From Pomphorhynchus laevis (Eukaryota; Acanthocephala; Palaeacanthocephala; Echinorhynchida; Pomphorhynchidae): 64,000 bases of DNA. This document shows, one piece after another, positions 33,315-44,384 of this stretch. Location: NCBI GenBank assembly GCA_012934845.2, contig WNNJ02000889.1, forward strand, positions 1-64,000, given 5' to 3'. The position numbers and the translations under genes were made by a program. The notes below the pieces were generated by a model, which did not search any database, was not told where the DNA came from, and was given only the letters and a program-made list of their open reading frames with translations. How positions within the stretch are numbered: the first letter of the stretch is position 1; each line of letters opens with the position of its first letter.

Positions 33315-36300
33315 ATGGGTAATAAGAAAACCCATCCGCCATCTGAATTTGAGATTACAACCTTGGCTAAACAAACTGGTTTGGATGCTTTTACTGTTAG
33401 AGGTTTATCAACAGAATTTGCGGCTAATTCTAAAAACGGACTTATGAACAAAAGGCAGTTTCAGAAAATTTACTCTACTCTAACACCGGGAGAAGATCCA
33501 GAAAGCTCTTGCAAACTGAAACGATTATCAAACCGGGTATTCAAAGCATTCGACAAAGATAATTCGGGGACTCTAAGTTTCGATGAATTTGTGGCAGCAT
33601 ATTATATGCTAAAAACGCAGGGTACGTTTCGAAATTTGTAACTTTTTTGTAATCCATACATTTATTAAAATAATAATAATCTGGGAAGTTTAGTAGAAAC
33701 TAACAATAATATTTAGAGTAAATGTCCATGCAATTTACAATCATCAGAGCGTTTATATAGAATGCTATATGCAATTAACAATACGAAGAAAGGGTGGTTT
33801 CTTCATATTTTTTTATGGTGGACGCCTGAAGAAGTTTAAATGAGCATTGACTATTGACTGTCATTTCGTCGGTGATACGATTTATCAATAGGGACAATCT
33901 CCACCGCTGGCTGCAGAGGAAAACCCATTTATACGGCTATCGTAATGCACAAAGAACTGCGATACCACGATTCACTAACCTGCTGTTCCTTGCACTACTT
34001 TGTTTAAGCTCAATGCATTCCATCCACTACTGAATTTATGTGCAGATCATTCAACATATCGATTTCAAATGAAATTTTCAAGTCATTAAAATAGCAAATA
34101 TTACCGCTCATTTAGATTAAATATACTTCTGATAAAATTAGTCATTATAATGAATAATTAAGACATCAGTTCAAATAAGTTTTTAATTAAAAGCTCTTTT
34201 AGGTTTTTTATTTTCATTACTGTTGGTCATCCTTTGTTTATTACTGGTGATCACATCTTATTAGGAAACATGAGTCATTATAATGGGTTTGCAATTAAAG
34301 ACAAAGTAAAGTAAAATTCAGTGTGATGTGTTATATTTTATTAACGTTAAAATATAAAAATATTTTTAAATAAAAATATTATTTTTTTTATATTATTACA
34401 CCTTTGATATTACACGCTTTTATAAGACTGTTTGTATTAATTAAATTTGAATGCATCTGTGAGCTGAAATTCTTCTGGTTGTGGCAGCATGAAAACAGTG
34501 ATCCGGCTAGCGAATTACACACATAGGGTAGTTTTCTAATAGATCGTTAGAATACGATCCCCTACCGTAAGTAATATACAACAATGTATATCTACTTCAC
34601 TGGAGCAGCCAGCCAAATAGATGTAGCGTTGAATCAAGATACAGACGTCCTGAGTTCATGTACGATCAGCACCATTGTACGTAGTAAGCAGATAATAAGT
34701 GTCGAAACGTGAAATGTAGGTCTGGGTCAGACCCACATTTGACCTCACAGCTGATGAGATGCACCCAGACTGATTAGTAGCGTCCTACTGTATCAAAAAT
34801 AAGATCAATACCTGTGAGAATAATATCATGCCACAACCAGAATAACTGTTTGTATTATTGAAATGTTATAAGTAGTCAAGTTCTATCTATATTTGACTTT
34901 GGCATTTCATCTCTAAATAATGAACTGTACCTTAATACTAATTTTTTACCAATCAATTTGTAAATAAATAGTTTTAGTATAGCTTTACAACTGGCTGAAA
35001 GTTGATCTTTATTCAAAATATCATTTAACTAAGATGAATCTGGGAATGATGAATATGTTATCCCGGTGATTGTACTCACTTATTATTGATTCGATAATGT
35101 TTTATGCCTAATCCAAAGGGCAATATGAATAAATTCAGTGGAAAATTATTATTTTAGATTTCATTTACAAAATCACTATGATGTAGTCAATCACTTCAAG
35201 TAGATTGATCGTTATTTTGAATGAGCAGAATATGTAAATTAAAAACAAAATAATAACACTTTTAGCGGCCTATTTTGACAGATAAATGTTTGCCTGCTAG
35301 CTAACTTGAGCAATTGATAATAAGCTAAAATTTTAACCTCATATTTATCGCAGTTTACATATTGATTGATCATCTTAACTGATTCTGGAGTGTTCACTTA
35401 TAATTTAGTCTGTACATATTTAAAAGTTAAAGTTAATTTAATGTATTTAAGCTTCTAGTGACCCTTCTCGATGCATAGCCGTGTGCTATATTCACTTATC
35501 ATCGATGTAGTAATGTTTTATTACTGTGCCCAATCTAAACGGTAATATGAATAAAATATTATTAGACATTTAATATTACACGCTTTAATAAGACTATATT
35601 TGATATGGTGGTCAGCATTCGTAATAATTACTCAATTAATATGAATATCAGCCGACACATCGCTATCAATGCATTAAGCAACTATCACATATTCGCGGTC
35701 AATAAATAAAATTATAAAAAAATATTAGAAATTTATCAAGTCAAATAAATTTATTATTTATTATTATTATTAATAAAAATAATTTATTTAAAACAAATTA
35801 ATAATAATTTTGTAAAAATTGCAGTTTTAGCTTATTGATGTTTAGGATGAAAATCCCATGAAATTACATGATTAACCAACGGATTATGATTATGACTAAT
35901 CATGAATTAATCATTAACCAACGGATTTAAAAGGACATGTTTTCTTTCTGTTTAATAATTATTCTACTCTATGTACTTTTTATTTTGGTAGGTTCGCCAA
36001 TTTAGAAGAAATTTTACCTTTTCCAAATTTCATCTTCGTATTTGTTAAAAGTGAATACTTTAAATATCCACTTATTATATAAAATATACAAATTTAAAGC
36101 TTCTTTGCTTTTTGACAAATGAGTCTTTTTAAAAAGTTAATTGTATAAGGCAAAACAACCACCAAGATGTTGAGAAGCTCAATAGATTCAAACAAATATT
36201 TATAATTTTCGAAATGATTATGGCAAATAGGGATAATATAAAATCTTTAAACAATGGCAATAATAAAAACGACATTAAACAAAAACCAATGAGCAGATGA

Positions 36301-39300
36301 AGACAGAATTTAATGAAGTTTTGAAAGCGACTACGTGCATTATCATGTTACATGTAACATTTTTTGACTCTACCCTGCATTGTCTTATATTTTTAAACTT
36401 ACATTAGTGCATTTACCGTAAATAAGACAGTCTTATCTTTTGTAAATATTCAATAGGTATTATTAACGAGAATCAAAATTTGCAATAAATTAAAAACTTT
36501 ACCATCTATGCTCAAAAAATCATTAACCGTAGTAGACCTGCAAACATTCTTATTTTTATACGTTGAAATTAAAGCCTTTTATGGCGAAATATCTTAAAAT
36601 GTAAAATATTAAGCCACAGTGATATATTTTACATATTAAAGATTCAATAAAAACTCGTCCATTAAAAGAACATTAAAGTAATTGGTGTGATACCCAATTT
36701 AATAAGTTATTTTACATTAATAATTATAATTTAATTATTTAATTAAAAATTAATTTAATTTAAATTATTTAATTTAAGAAATTTATTATATCTTCTATAA
36801 ACTCGTCAGAAAATCGAGGTTCGTTACATTTCAATGCATGTTCTGCAATGCCAGTTCTTGCATAATCGTCGGTACATACCTCTTTGTTTAGCTATAAAGA
36901 TATCTTCAAAGGAATGGGCTGAGTATGTGTTATGATCCTTTCCCGTGATTTGTTTTAACTTATTAACTATTTCTTCAAGATGCTTATGATCTTATCCCGT
37001 GACTTGTTTTACCCAATTAAACATTTCTTTTAGATTGGGTTTTACAAAATTACCACGATGATTTCTTTTAATTATATTTTAAAATAATCATTAAAAGGCT
37101 TGCTTATTGCAATAAGATGCAAACGAGATGAGTACTTACAGAGTCCCAGATTAATAGACCTGATCCCCTCATTTTCTAAAATCCACCCATTTTCTTATAG
37201 CTGCTTGTGCTGTGCACTCCAGCCCTTTACGGTTTCTGTTACATAATAAATTCTTAATATGCAAACAATGTTTTCTTTGTTCAGTTAAGTTATTATTAGT
37301 TGTGCTGCCTTTATCCTGTCTATCCGAATTTCCAAAAAAACAAATGACACGTATATTTTCCTATCCCTATAAAGGAAGCATATTGACGATGAACATTTAT
37401 TGTCAATTGTAATTAAAGATTTTTGATCAATATATACAGCTGTATCATCCATTGCAATCATATTAAAGTCGGAATATTGTAAAAATTGATATTGTCTATT
37501 AAGATTTACATTGCAAGGCTCGGCTCACAAATATAATTATCATCTAGCTTGAATAAACAGTCGATCTTTAAATTGATAATTCATGTCAGTTACGAAAGTA
37601 TACTAACATAGTCTGTGATGACTTAAATTCATCAATGAGACTTGTCGGTTTAAAAAGTTTGCAATGCCTTATTTCGTTTTCAACTCAACAAATAGTGGTC
37701 ATCATCTCGATCTACCGCTGCGTTTATTATTGTTTCCTTGTTCAGATTCCAAACAAATTTGATCATACTCACTTTGACAAAATACGATTATTTAATCGTA
37801 TTTAAATACTTAAATACGATTCTAAGATTAAAATAATTCTCTTAAAAATCGGTAAAATTTTTCCCTTGTTTTTATCAACTATCTTTTTTCATATTCAACG
37901 TAATAATTTTTCTCTTTGCAGACATTGTTTGAGGATTAATTTATTTAAAATAATTAATATTATTTATTATTCTAAATTTATGTATTTCAAGTTTCGGCCC
38001 TTCCTTCTGTTAGCTGTCAGTAGCTTAGAATAAGTGCATAGAAATGCTATTACAATTTTTTTTCTCATTTTTACTGCACATATATTAATGTACTAATATT
38101 AATAATTATTAATTATATCATTCATGTATTAATTACACTTATTTTTAAAATGCACTTTACATGTATTAAACTTTAGATGTTTACATTCTAATGGTTAAAT
38201 CGCTTTTCGTTATTAATAAATATGTGATTAATAAATTGTAATATAATTTTAAGATTTTTATAAATTTAGTATCTATAAATATTATGAAGAAAATTGAAAT
38301 TTAAAATAAAAGTCAATTTTTATGAATTGACTAATAAATAACAGACGATGTATAACAATAAGGATTATAGATCATCTGGGGGAAATGCTCTGCAATCAGT
38401 TTCGGCCGCTATTCTTAGACCCTACATAACAGCGGGGCCAAATACGTGCTAATGATGTATTTCATCTGATGAAATTTGATTATTTATTGTACCTTATTCT
38501 AATACAAAGCATATTCTTTATTATCCATCCATAATTGTTAAGATTATAATTATTAATATTATATTAAAAATAACTAAAATAATTATTAAGAAATTAGGTT
38601 CTTTTAGTCCTTAATTTATGTGACCAATATATCAAGAATATCCAGTTCTTTTATATACTTATTTCAATCGATAATTTAAGTAATTTAAAGAAGCCCGAAA
38701 GTAGATACAAAATTTAGTTAATTATTGATAAAGAGAAAACGCATTTTTAGTCTGAATATAATAATTTAAGTAATTTAAAGAAGCCCGAAAGTAGATACAA
38801 AATTTAGTTAATTATTGATAACACGAAAACGCATTTTTAGTATGAATATAATAATTTAAGTAATTTAAAGAAGCCCGAAAGTAGATACAAAATTTAGTTA
38901 ATTATTGATAAAGCGAAAACGCATTTTTAGTCTGAATATAATAATTTAAGTAATTTAAAGAAGCCCGAAAGTAGATACAAAATTTAGTTAATTATTGATA
39001 ACACGAAAACGCATTTTTAGTATGAATATAATAATTTAAGTAATTTAAAGAAGCCCGAAAGTAGATACAAAATTTAGTTAATTATTGATAAAGCGAAAAC
39101 GCATTTTTAGTATGAATATAAAATTGTCTTATTGTTCTTTTTTATACTCATGCTTTCAAATTGATATACCTGTGCAATCATTGTTACAATTGAAATGTTG
39201 ATGACTATTTTTATACTCATACCGTCATAAATAAGGTTTGATGTAATATGATACATCAATCATATTATATTAAATATAATATGTAACAATTATGATATTT

Positions 39301-40493
39301 ATTACATTATAAATAAATAATATTTATTTAATATATTAAATAAATATTTAATATTTTTTTAATATTATATATTTAATAATATCTATTTATTTATATTATA
39401 AATAGACTGTTCACTCATTGATTTATTAATTGGTAGAGTATAGCAAACAATATTTTACTTAAATATCGAATTTTCGATAGTCAGCTAATAAATTGTGGAT
39501 GAACTGCTATGCTGATTATAAACTGCTATCATCAGGTAAATAATTTATCCTGATGACAGCAGTTCGCTAATGAAATTAGGTAGTTAAATAAAATAGTTTA
39601 TTTTACTTCAATCTCTACACTAATTAATAACAATATTATTTGTTGACATAAAATTATATCCCGATAATAATCATATATTATTAATATTACTTTGTTTAAA
39701 ATGTGAAAAATTAGCGTCAGCCTTTACTACGTCTTTGGCGTAATCAAATGGATTCTTTAACTATTGCACATCCTGTATTATTACAAATAAAGCTTTATAT
39801 CCATCAATTGACTTATAAGAACCAATATGGAGCTTTCCGGTTTTAAAATCATTATAAACGAGACCTTTTTTTATTTTTTTTATTTGTTAAAATACACTTA
39901 AACATTATTTCTCAATTACATTGATAAAAGCATGTAAGTTTTATTCAAATTAAATTTGAATTATTTTTATACCAAGACTTTAAATATAATTATTTAAATT
40001 CACCTAAAATAACTTTGTTGTTTGAATTTTGTAAATACCAGTTCTTGCATTGCAAGAACCAAAATTGCTTAAATTCAATATTTTAGATTTAAAAGTTCTT
40101 TTACATTTCGTTATAAAAATCTCAATTAAACTCCCATTGTGCATTTTCTCAAAGTCATTTAATAGTAACTTATGTTCAGGTAAATCTCGTGAGAAAATGG
40201 AATTTCTTTTAAAACAGATTGTCCCAAGAGTAGTAAATTTAAATGAAGTGGATGAACAGCAGACACTTAGTGTCCATCAAGCACAGGAAATATTGCATGT
40301 TGTAGACGAAGGTCTTGGAGTAAACCGATCAGCAGAAGCGTTCCAACAGTTACCAAATCAAAAATCACCAGGGTCCGGTCCGCTCACGGTTCAGGCATTG
40401 GTTAACTCTGTAGTTTCTGATCCTGTGTATCATGGTGCTATGGAAAAATCAACTGCAGAGTATATAATGGCAGATCCTGGAAATGACTTTTGA
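33315..40493 (+). CDS. Neuronal-calcium-sensor-like EF-hand protein with degenerate C-terminal half (2 exons)
   Basis: Exon 1 is 33315-33621 (donor G|GTACGT) and exon 2 is 40180-40493 (acceptor TTCAG). Phases match and yield 206 residues, near the family's usual 190-200. MGNKK gives Gly2, the usual N-myristoylation site. EF1 (NSKNGLMNKRQF) is degenerate, as in all NCS proteins. EF2 (DKDNSGTLSFDEF, about residues 79-91) is a full calcium-binding loop. In exon 2 the EF3 position (LNEVDEQQTLSVHQAQEI) and EF4 position (NQKSPGSGPLTVQALVNSVV, then SDPVYHGAM) keep the helix pattern but lack the acidic ligands. Family members are calcium-switched regulators of kinases, cyclases or channels at membranes; this one may sense calcium with one hand only. 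The 6558-nt intron is full of repeats. A translation start at the upstream TTG is unlikely. Confidence 0.75.
34427..34856 (+). mobile_element. SINE family 1 insertion with an inverted tail, in the NCS gene intron
   Basis: ACTGTTTGTATT at 34427-34438 and 34845-34856 is a 12-bp target-site duplication. The insert begins with the reverse complement of the SINE 3' tail (TTGAATGCATCTGTGAGCTG, then TTCTTCTGGTTGTGGC). About 120 bp of unmatched sequence follow. A plus-strand SINE starts at about 34612 (GCCAGCCAAATAGATGTAGC) and ends ATGCCACAACCAGAATA at 34844. The unit therefore has two tails facing opposite ways and went in as one event. Confidence 0.7.
34857..36790. other. NCS-like gene intron, no gene seen
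   Basis: AT-rich sequence. Blocks near 34400-34430 and 35570-35590 (ATTACACGCTTTTATAAGACT and its variant) repeat, but no element is recognised. Confidence 0.45.
36800..37500 (-). pseudogene. Possible DDE transposase remnant
   Basis: On the minus strand a frame near 37475-37385 reads FNMIAMDDTAVYIDQKSLIT. This resembles the first catalytic-Asp region (DETAV) of Tigger/pogo transposases, and a degraded downstream part reaches about 37200. Weaker frames toward 36800 (WVKQVTG, then YSAHSF) could be the preceding domain out of order. No terminal repeats seen. Low confidence. Confidence 0.3.
38220..38535 (-). mobile_element. Penelope-like 3' UTR fragment
   Basis: It closely follows 16515-16801. 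Shared blocks are GAATTGACTAATAAATAACA, GTTTCGGCC, GGGGCCAAATACG and TTTATTATCCATCC, the last just at the end of the RT frame. No RT sequence is present, so it is a strongly 5'-truncated copy of the EN-first PLE. A GGCC...GGCC hairpin is kept in both copies. Confidence 0.75.
38671..39120 (+). repeat. Tandem repeat, 5 x 90 bp
   Basis: Five complete 90-bp units start at 38671, 38761, 38851, 38941 and 39031 with almost no divergence. Units differ mainly at two sites: AAGCG/AAGAG against ACACG before AAAACGCATTTTTAG, and TCTGAATATA against TATGAATATA. The two unit types alternate, so the true period is 180 bp with the last unit mixed. Lies in the NCS-like gene intron. Confidence 0.95.
39121..40179. 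other. End of the NCS-like gene intron
   Basis: AT-rich. It includes a hairpin at 39521-39564 (AACTGCTATCATCAGG with 15/16 arm matches) and AT-only palindromes near 39250-39290. It ends with the acceptor TATGTTCAG at 40179. Confidence 0.5.
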
Positions 40494-40582
40494 TTTTTTC
40501 ATTAAATAGGTTCAATCTTTATATTTGAAGTTGAATTTCGATGCATTTTAGATTGAAAATTAATTTAGAACAAATATAAAAC

Positions 40583-40737
40583 ATCACATTTTAATATTTC
40601 GACGGCACTACGTCATCTTCAGGGTTGTAAGTTGCTTTAATCAAGAATTTTGTTCTGCATAACAAAATTCTTGATTAAGAATTTTGATTGCCATAGTGCC
40701 GTAGTGCCGTCGAAATATTTGATTTTTCTAATCACAT
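40583..40737. repeat. Nested palindromic element just after the NCS-like gene
   Basis: Outer perfect 20-bp arms AATATTTCGACGGCACTACG at 40593-40612 and 40700-40719 enclose inner perfect 18-bp arms (TTAATCAAGAATTTTGTT) at 40637-40654 and 40661-40678. ATCACAT directly flanks both sides (40583-40589 and 40731-40737). The CTGAAGATGACG...GTCGAAATATT sequence on the minus strand resembles terminal blocks seen in Penelope-like elements, but that is recall, not proof. Confidence 0.7.
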
Positions 40738-41370
40738 CACATTGTTTAGTAAATCTTTATTCTACTAAGTTACAACGTATTTGAATTATTGGTTTTTAAT
40801 AAGACAGTTTGGAGATATATTTAATCCATTCTATTTTAGTTTCTAGTGAAGCGTTTATGTATAATATGTGTTTCGATATGCTTTCATAGTGCGAAATTAC
40901 CAAAGTTCATAAAGTATTTTAAAAATCAGTTTAATTTTAGTATTCGAATCAACATACGTTGCAGAGAAGTGTACGTGATTTGTTACAACAGTATATAAAA
41001 ACATTTCAATTAGTGTAAAGAAAGTAGTCAAAATCAGAAAAAGAAATCTGCAAAAACAAGCAAATTTTGAAATAAATTATTTAAAATAATTATTATTTGA
41101 AATAAATATATTATTAATATAAATAAAGTAACGCCATCACAAAATAAATGAAAATAATGTATCATTACATGGCAATCATTAGTTGACTTTTCTGTTAGCA
41201 AAATATATAAATTTTACTGACCTGAACTCAGTTCACCTGAACTATTCGATATATTTATATACTTTTCCTTGAACATCAGAATTATTATTTCTGTTTTTGA
41301 TAAGGAGTAGTTTTTATATAAATTTTTATTTTTTTTAAATCTCTAAAATCAATGCCAGATTTAATCTTTG
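40738..41370. other. AT-rich spacer, no gene seen
   Basis: Downstream flank of the NCS-like gene. No supported frame or repeat. Confidence 0.5.
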
Positions 41371-41397
41371 AATATTATATAATAATTTTAAATATTA

Positions 41398-41660
41398 TTC
41401 TTCTTCTTTTTCTTCAGCGTTTGTTCCGCTTCATTACGGAGTCCGCTTTTTCCACTGTCACGCCAATGGGCTTTATTGATGGTTGATGTTCGTTTGCGCG
41501 AAAAACGCGGCCGTATCATTGTAGTCGCTTATTCGCAAAGTTAAAGCACCATTTCATAATGTTGATGCGAAGGTTTTGTTTTACGATCGGCTTGTCACGA
41601 AGTCTATCACCATCCCTCCTCCTTTCTCAGCATGGGTTTGGGACCGGCTATGGCGGATTT
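41398..41660 (+). mobile_element. Retroposon of unknown family (copy 2)
   Basis: It matches 28543-28789 from CTTCTTCTTTTTCTTCAGCG to GGGACCGGCTATGGCGGA, with the blocks GCACCATTTCATA, TGTTGATGCGA and GGCTTGTCACGAAGTCTATC. It is slightly longer than copy 1 in the middle. TATTATATAATAATTTTAAA-type sequence at 41373-41397 and its near copy at 41664-41686 form an imperfect target-site duplication. Confidence 0.75.
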
Positions 41661-41686
41661 TTATATTATAATAATTTCAAATATTA

Positions 41687-42169
41687 ATTTTAAACAATAA
41701 TTTCAAATATTAATCCATATAATACAGCCACTAAACTAGAAAAAGTAGTTTTTTAGTTATTACTTAATTAATAGATAATATTATTTATGTTACCTGCTAT
41801 AATTCTAATAAATTATATTTATTAATATAGTTTATTTATAATATGAATTATGTAAAAAATTCGTTGTTAATATCATGTGTATATTATTTGTATATCAAAA
41901 TTTATATATTTGTTGCGTGTATGTTTAATTTTCACTCGTTTAAAGACCACATAGTAACATAATTATATTGTATATGCAATAACGTATATATTTAATTAAT
42001 TATACATAAGTAAATATGTTCAAAGGTAAATCAGAAATCTCGTTGAAAATGATACTTGTTATGAATTGTTTTTTAATTAATAAATGGTATATTTTTATAT
42101 TTCAACTCGTTAATTAAAATGATTTCTTGAAATAATTTTCTTTAATATTCTTTACAAAAAAAAGGATTT
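41687..42169. other. AT-rich spacer, no gene seen
   Basis: No frame or recognised element. Confidence 0.5.
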
Positions 42170-42600
42170 ATTTTTACGTGGCAAATGCGTGCCGACGCAC
42201 GCTTACATGACCACACTAACAAATATCTAAATCATGTTTCGAGAAGGTGAGTACGTAGGCGGCATTTTAATGCAATAATGAGAGATAGAGCGGCGGACCT
42301 CGAGTGGGAGCTGATTCCAGGCGAGTGGAGCGGTGACAAGGAAGGATCGGAGACCGTAGTTGTTAGAGTAATTGGGAACGTAGAGTAAGAGGGAATTACG
42401 GAAACGCAGTGATATAGAGGTGGGACAAGTGTCATCTAAGAAAGGGAGGTTGATGAACGATGGGGAGCCGACAGCAATGAGACGAAAAGTTGAAGAAGGC
42501 GGAGTTGTATGCGGATGTGGATGGTGGGCCAGGAGAGTTGGGCAAGATATGTACAAATTGCAATTGTTCTCGAATTATATTGTTAACGATTCATTTATAG
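42170..42600 (-). mobile_element. L2-like LINE 3' end, 5'-truncated
   Basis: Minus-strand frames give FRLIAVGSPSFINLPFLDD, SLRFRNSLLLYVPNYSNNYG, LRSFLVTAPLAWNQLPLEVR and a stop, matching 51.66-51.93 kb closely. The 3' tail follows, with a GCGTGC...GCACGC hairpin (plus 42187-42202) and an A-rich end near 42165. Same subfamily as the 48.5 kb element. Confidence 0.85.
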
Positions 42601-43295
42601 CATGAATGCAATAGATGCGGAGTCAGTCGATGCTATGCTAACTAGTGATCTTATCGTATAACACATTCTCCTTATGGAAGTTTAGCTTTAAAAATATTTT
42701 GAGCCATCCATTTAAATTGTCCCATTAAAATTAGCCATATAGTCGTCTTCCTTCAGCAGTTAAAAAGTTGGGCATAAATACTCCTCAATAAATTAGCGCA
42801 GTTCTCTCCCTGTATTTTGCGTATTTTCTGTTCTCGTAATACAAATAATATTTGTATTTTTATATATACAAGTATTTTTATAATACAAATAACTTTAATA
42901 TTTTCTTGAATATTCTTTTTAATGTCTCAAAACAAAAAATAAGGAAAACTTGAGAAATAAAATTAATACAATATTCCTGAATATGGCATCAAATAGTTAC
43001 CTCAAATATTGAAACTAATATTGATATTTTTATATTATTATACTATATTATTAATATTATTTGAAATATTGAAACTATATTGGACTTTGCCATATTCAAA
43101 TCTTTTATGATAATAAAAGGAATACTCTTTTATTACATAAAAGAGAAATAATTCTTTATTATCAAGTAATCAGTTCGTTAAACGTTAATCTTAAGCATTA
43201 AACAAATAGAGTAGTGTATAATATAAAAGCAGTCCGCAAAAACAAACTATTAAACGTTAGTGGATCAGAGTATTAAACGTTAGTTGAGAAGTTTT
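42601..43295. other. AT-rich spacer, no gene seen
   Basis: No supported frame. A 9-bp hairpin CTCTTTTAT-ATAAAAGAG lies near 43125. Confidence 0.5.
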
Positions 43296-43551
43296 GACAC
43301 AAGAGGATGTAAACATTGTATGGAACGAAATTACCTTATTCAACATAGATACCTTCATCTCATCATTTGTTGACCTTCGACGGGATTCGTTAGATGCAAA
43401 TAACGATTGTAAGTTAGGCTTCAGCAAAAAATTAGATTAATTCTTATTCGGACTACTGCATACTGCTGTTGGTATAAAAAAGCCTCAGTACGCAGTTTGT
43501 AAGGAACTATTGCTTGTCTCTATTCTTCTAACGGACCAAAAAATATAACAA
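43296..43551 (+). pseudogene. Unrecognised coding remnant
   Basis: The frame reads EVLTQEDVNIVWNEITLFN, then IDTFISSFVDLRRDSLDANN. After one stop it continues FLFGLLHTAVGIKKPQYAVC then KELLLVSILLTD. Composition is clearly protein-like. A GATT|GTAAGT donor-like site follows LDANND, so it may instead be a host exon with an intron. It lies about 300 bp ahead of the RT at 43.8 kb and could be an upstream domain of that element. Function unknown. Confidence 0.4.
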
Positions 43552-43829
43552 AAATTTGATTTACTATAAATGTGGCACTAACAGGGCAATATATTTATAT
43601 CTACAGGTTAGATTGAGGTATTGTTTAGTGATGAAATATTAAATGATAAATCCCTTGCTCTTTATTTTAAATATAAAAATTTTAAACACGCATGTAAAAT
43701 ACGAAAAGCTTAAGTTTGCAATTACATTTGACAATTTTGCATAGCTATTGAAATTATATTATCAATTCGATCAATACAATTGCTAAACTTAAAAATATTG
43801 AAAAAACTTAAATTTTTTGCGAACGTCTT

Positions 43830-44380
43830 AGTTCCTGGAGTTGCGCTTGCCATAACGCGTTCAACATGGTCAACCATTGCCACATGATTGACACGATTCG
43901 CAGGAAGCTACCAGCTTACCTGCAGTTCGTCATCCTGTGCTACGGTGGTGACAGTCAACTTATTGTAGGCAGATCAATAGAACCATCAACTAAAGGTATT
44001 CAACAAAGGCCCCTCTTAGTCCCCTGATTTTCTAGCTTGCGGTAAACGAAGTTGTCAAACTCTTCCAGTCACCGTTTTGCGCATGGTATCTCGACGACTG
44101 TATTTGGGGTGATGACTTGGATACGATTCATTCAAATGTAGCTAAAATAATCGATCAGGGGACATGAATTGGACTGATATTAAATCCTCAAAAGTCAGAG
44201 TTAATAACCCGTGATCCTAAGGATCAAATTCGATTGCTGGACTTGATTCCCGAATGCATTCTGACTGATCCCAACGACGCTGTCGTCTTGGGTACTCCGG
44301 TAGGTATCGATTTGGCACTCAATGAAACCTTGAATCAATGTGTATCGCTTCTCCAGAACACTGTCAAACGAATTATAGTA
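43830..44380 (+). mobile_element. WYLDD-type reverse transcriptase fragment
   Basis: Frames read FNMVNHCHMIDTIRRKLPAY and CYGGDSQLIVGRSIEPSTKG, then IQQ; WYLDDCIWGDDLDTIHSNVA; LILNPQKSELITRDPKD; LGTPVGIDLALNETL. This covers RT motifs A to E of the family whose C-terminal knuckle region appears at 2.1-3.5 kb. Stops and frame changes show it is inactive. Both ends are lost. Confidence 0.65.
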
Positions 44381-44384
44381 TCAA

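Noticed and set aside
33112-33374. Minus-strand hydrophobic frames upstream of and across the NCS-like start
   Set aside because: They are antisense to the EF-hand exon and its AT-rich leader, with no family pattern.
34612-34844. Hammerhead ribozyme in SINE family 1 (GTCGAAACG and CTGATGAG present)
   Set aside because: Stem I and the cleavage-site position could not be fitted convincingly by eye; left as a test in the findings.
37212-37412. 66-residue plus-strand frame
   Set aside because: Low-complexity and opposite to a possible transposase remnant; no independent support.
38671-39120. CRISPR array, because of regular repeats
   Set aside because: The 90-bp units are contiguous with no spacers, and the locus is a eukaryotic intron.
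42420-42605. Plus-strand 61-residue frame
   Set aside because: Antisense shadow of the L2-like C-terminal region.
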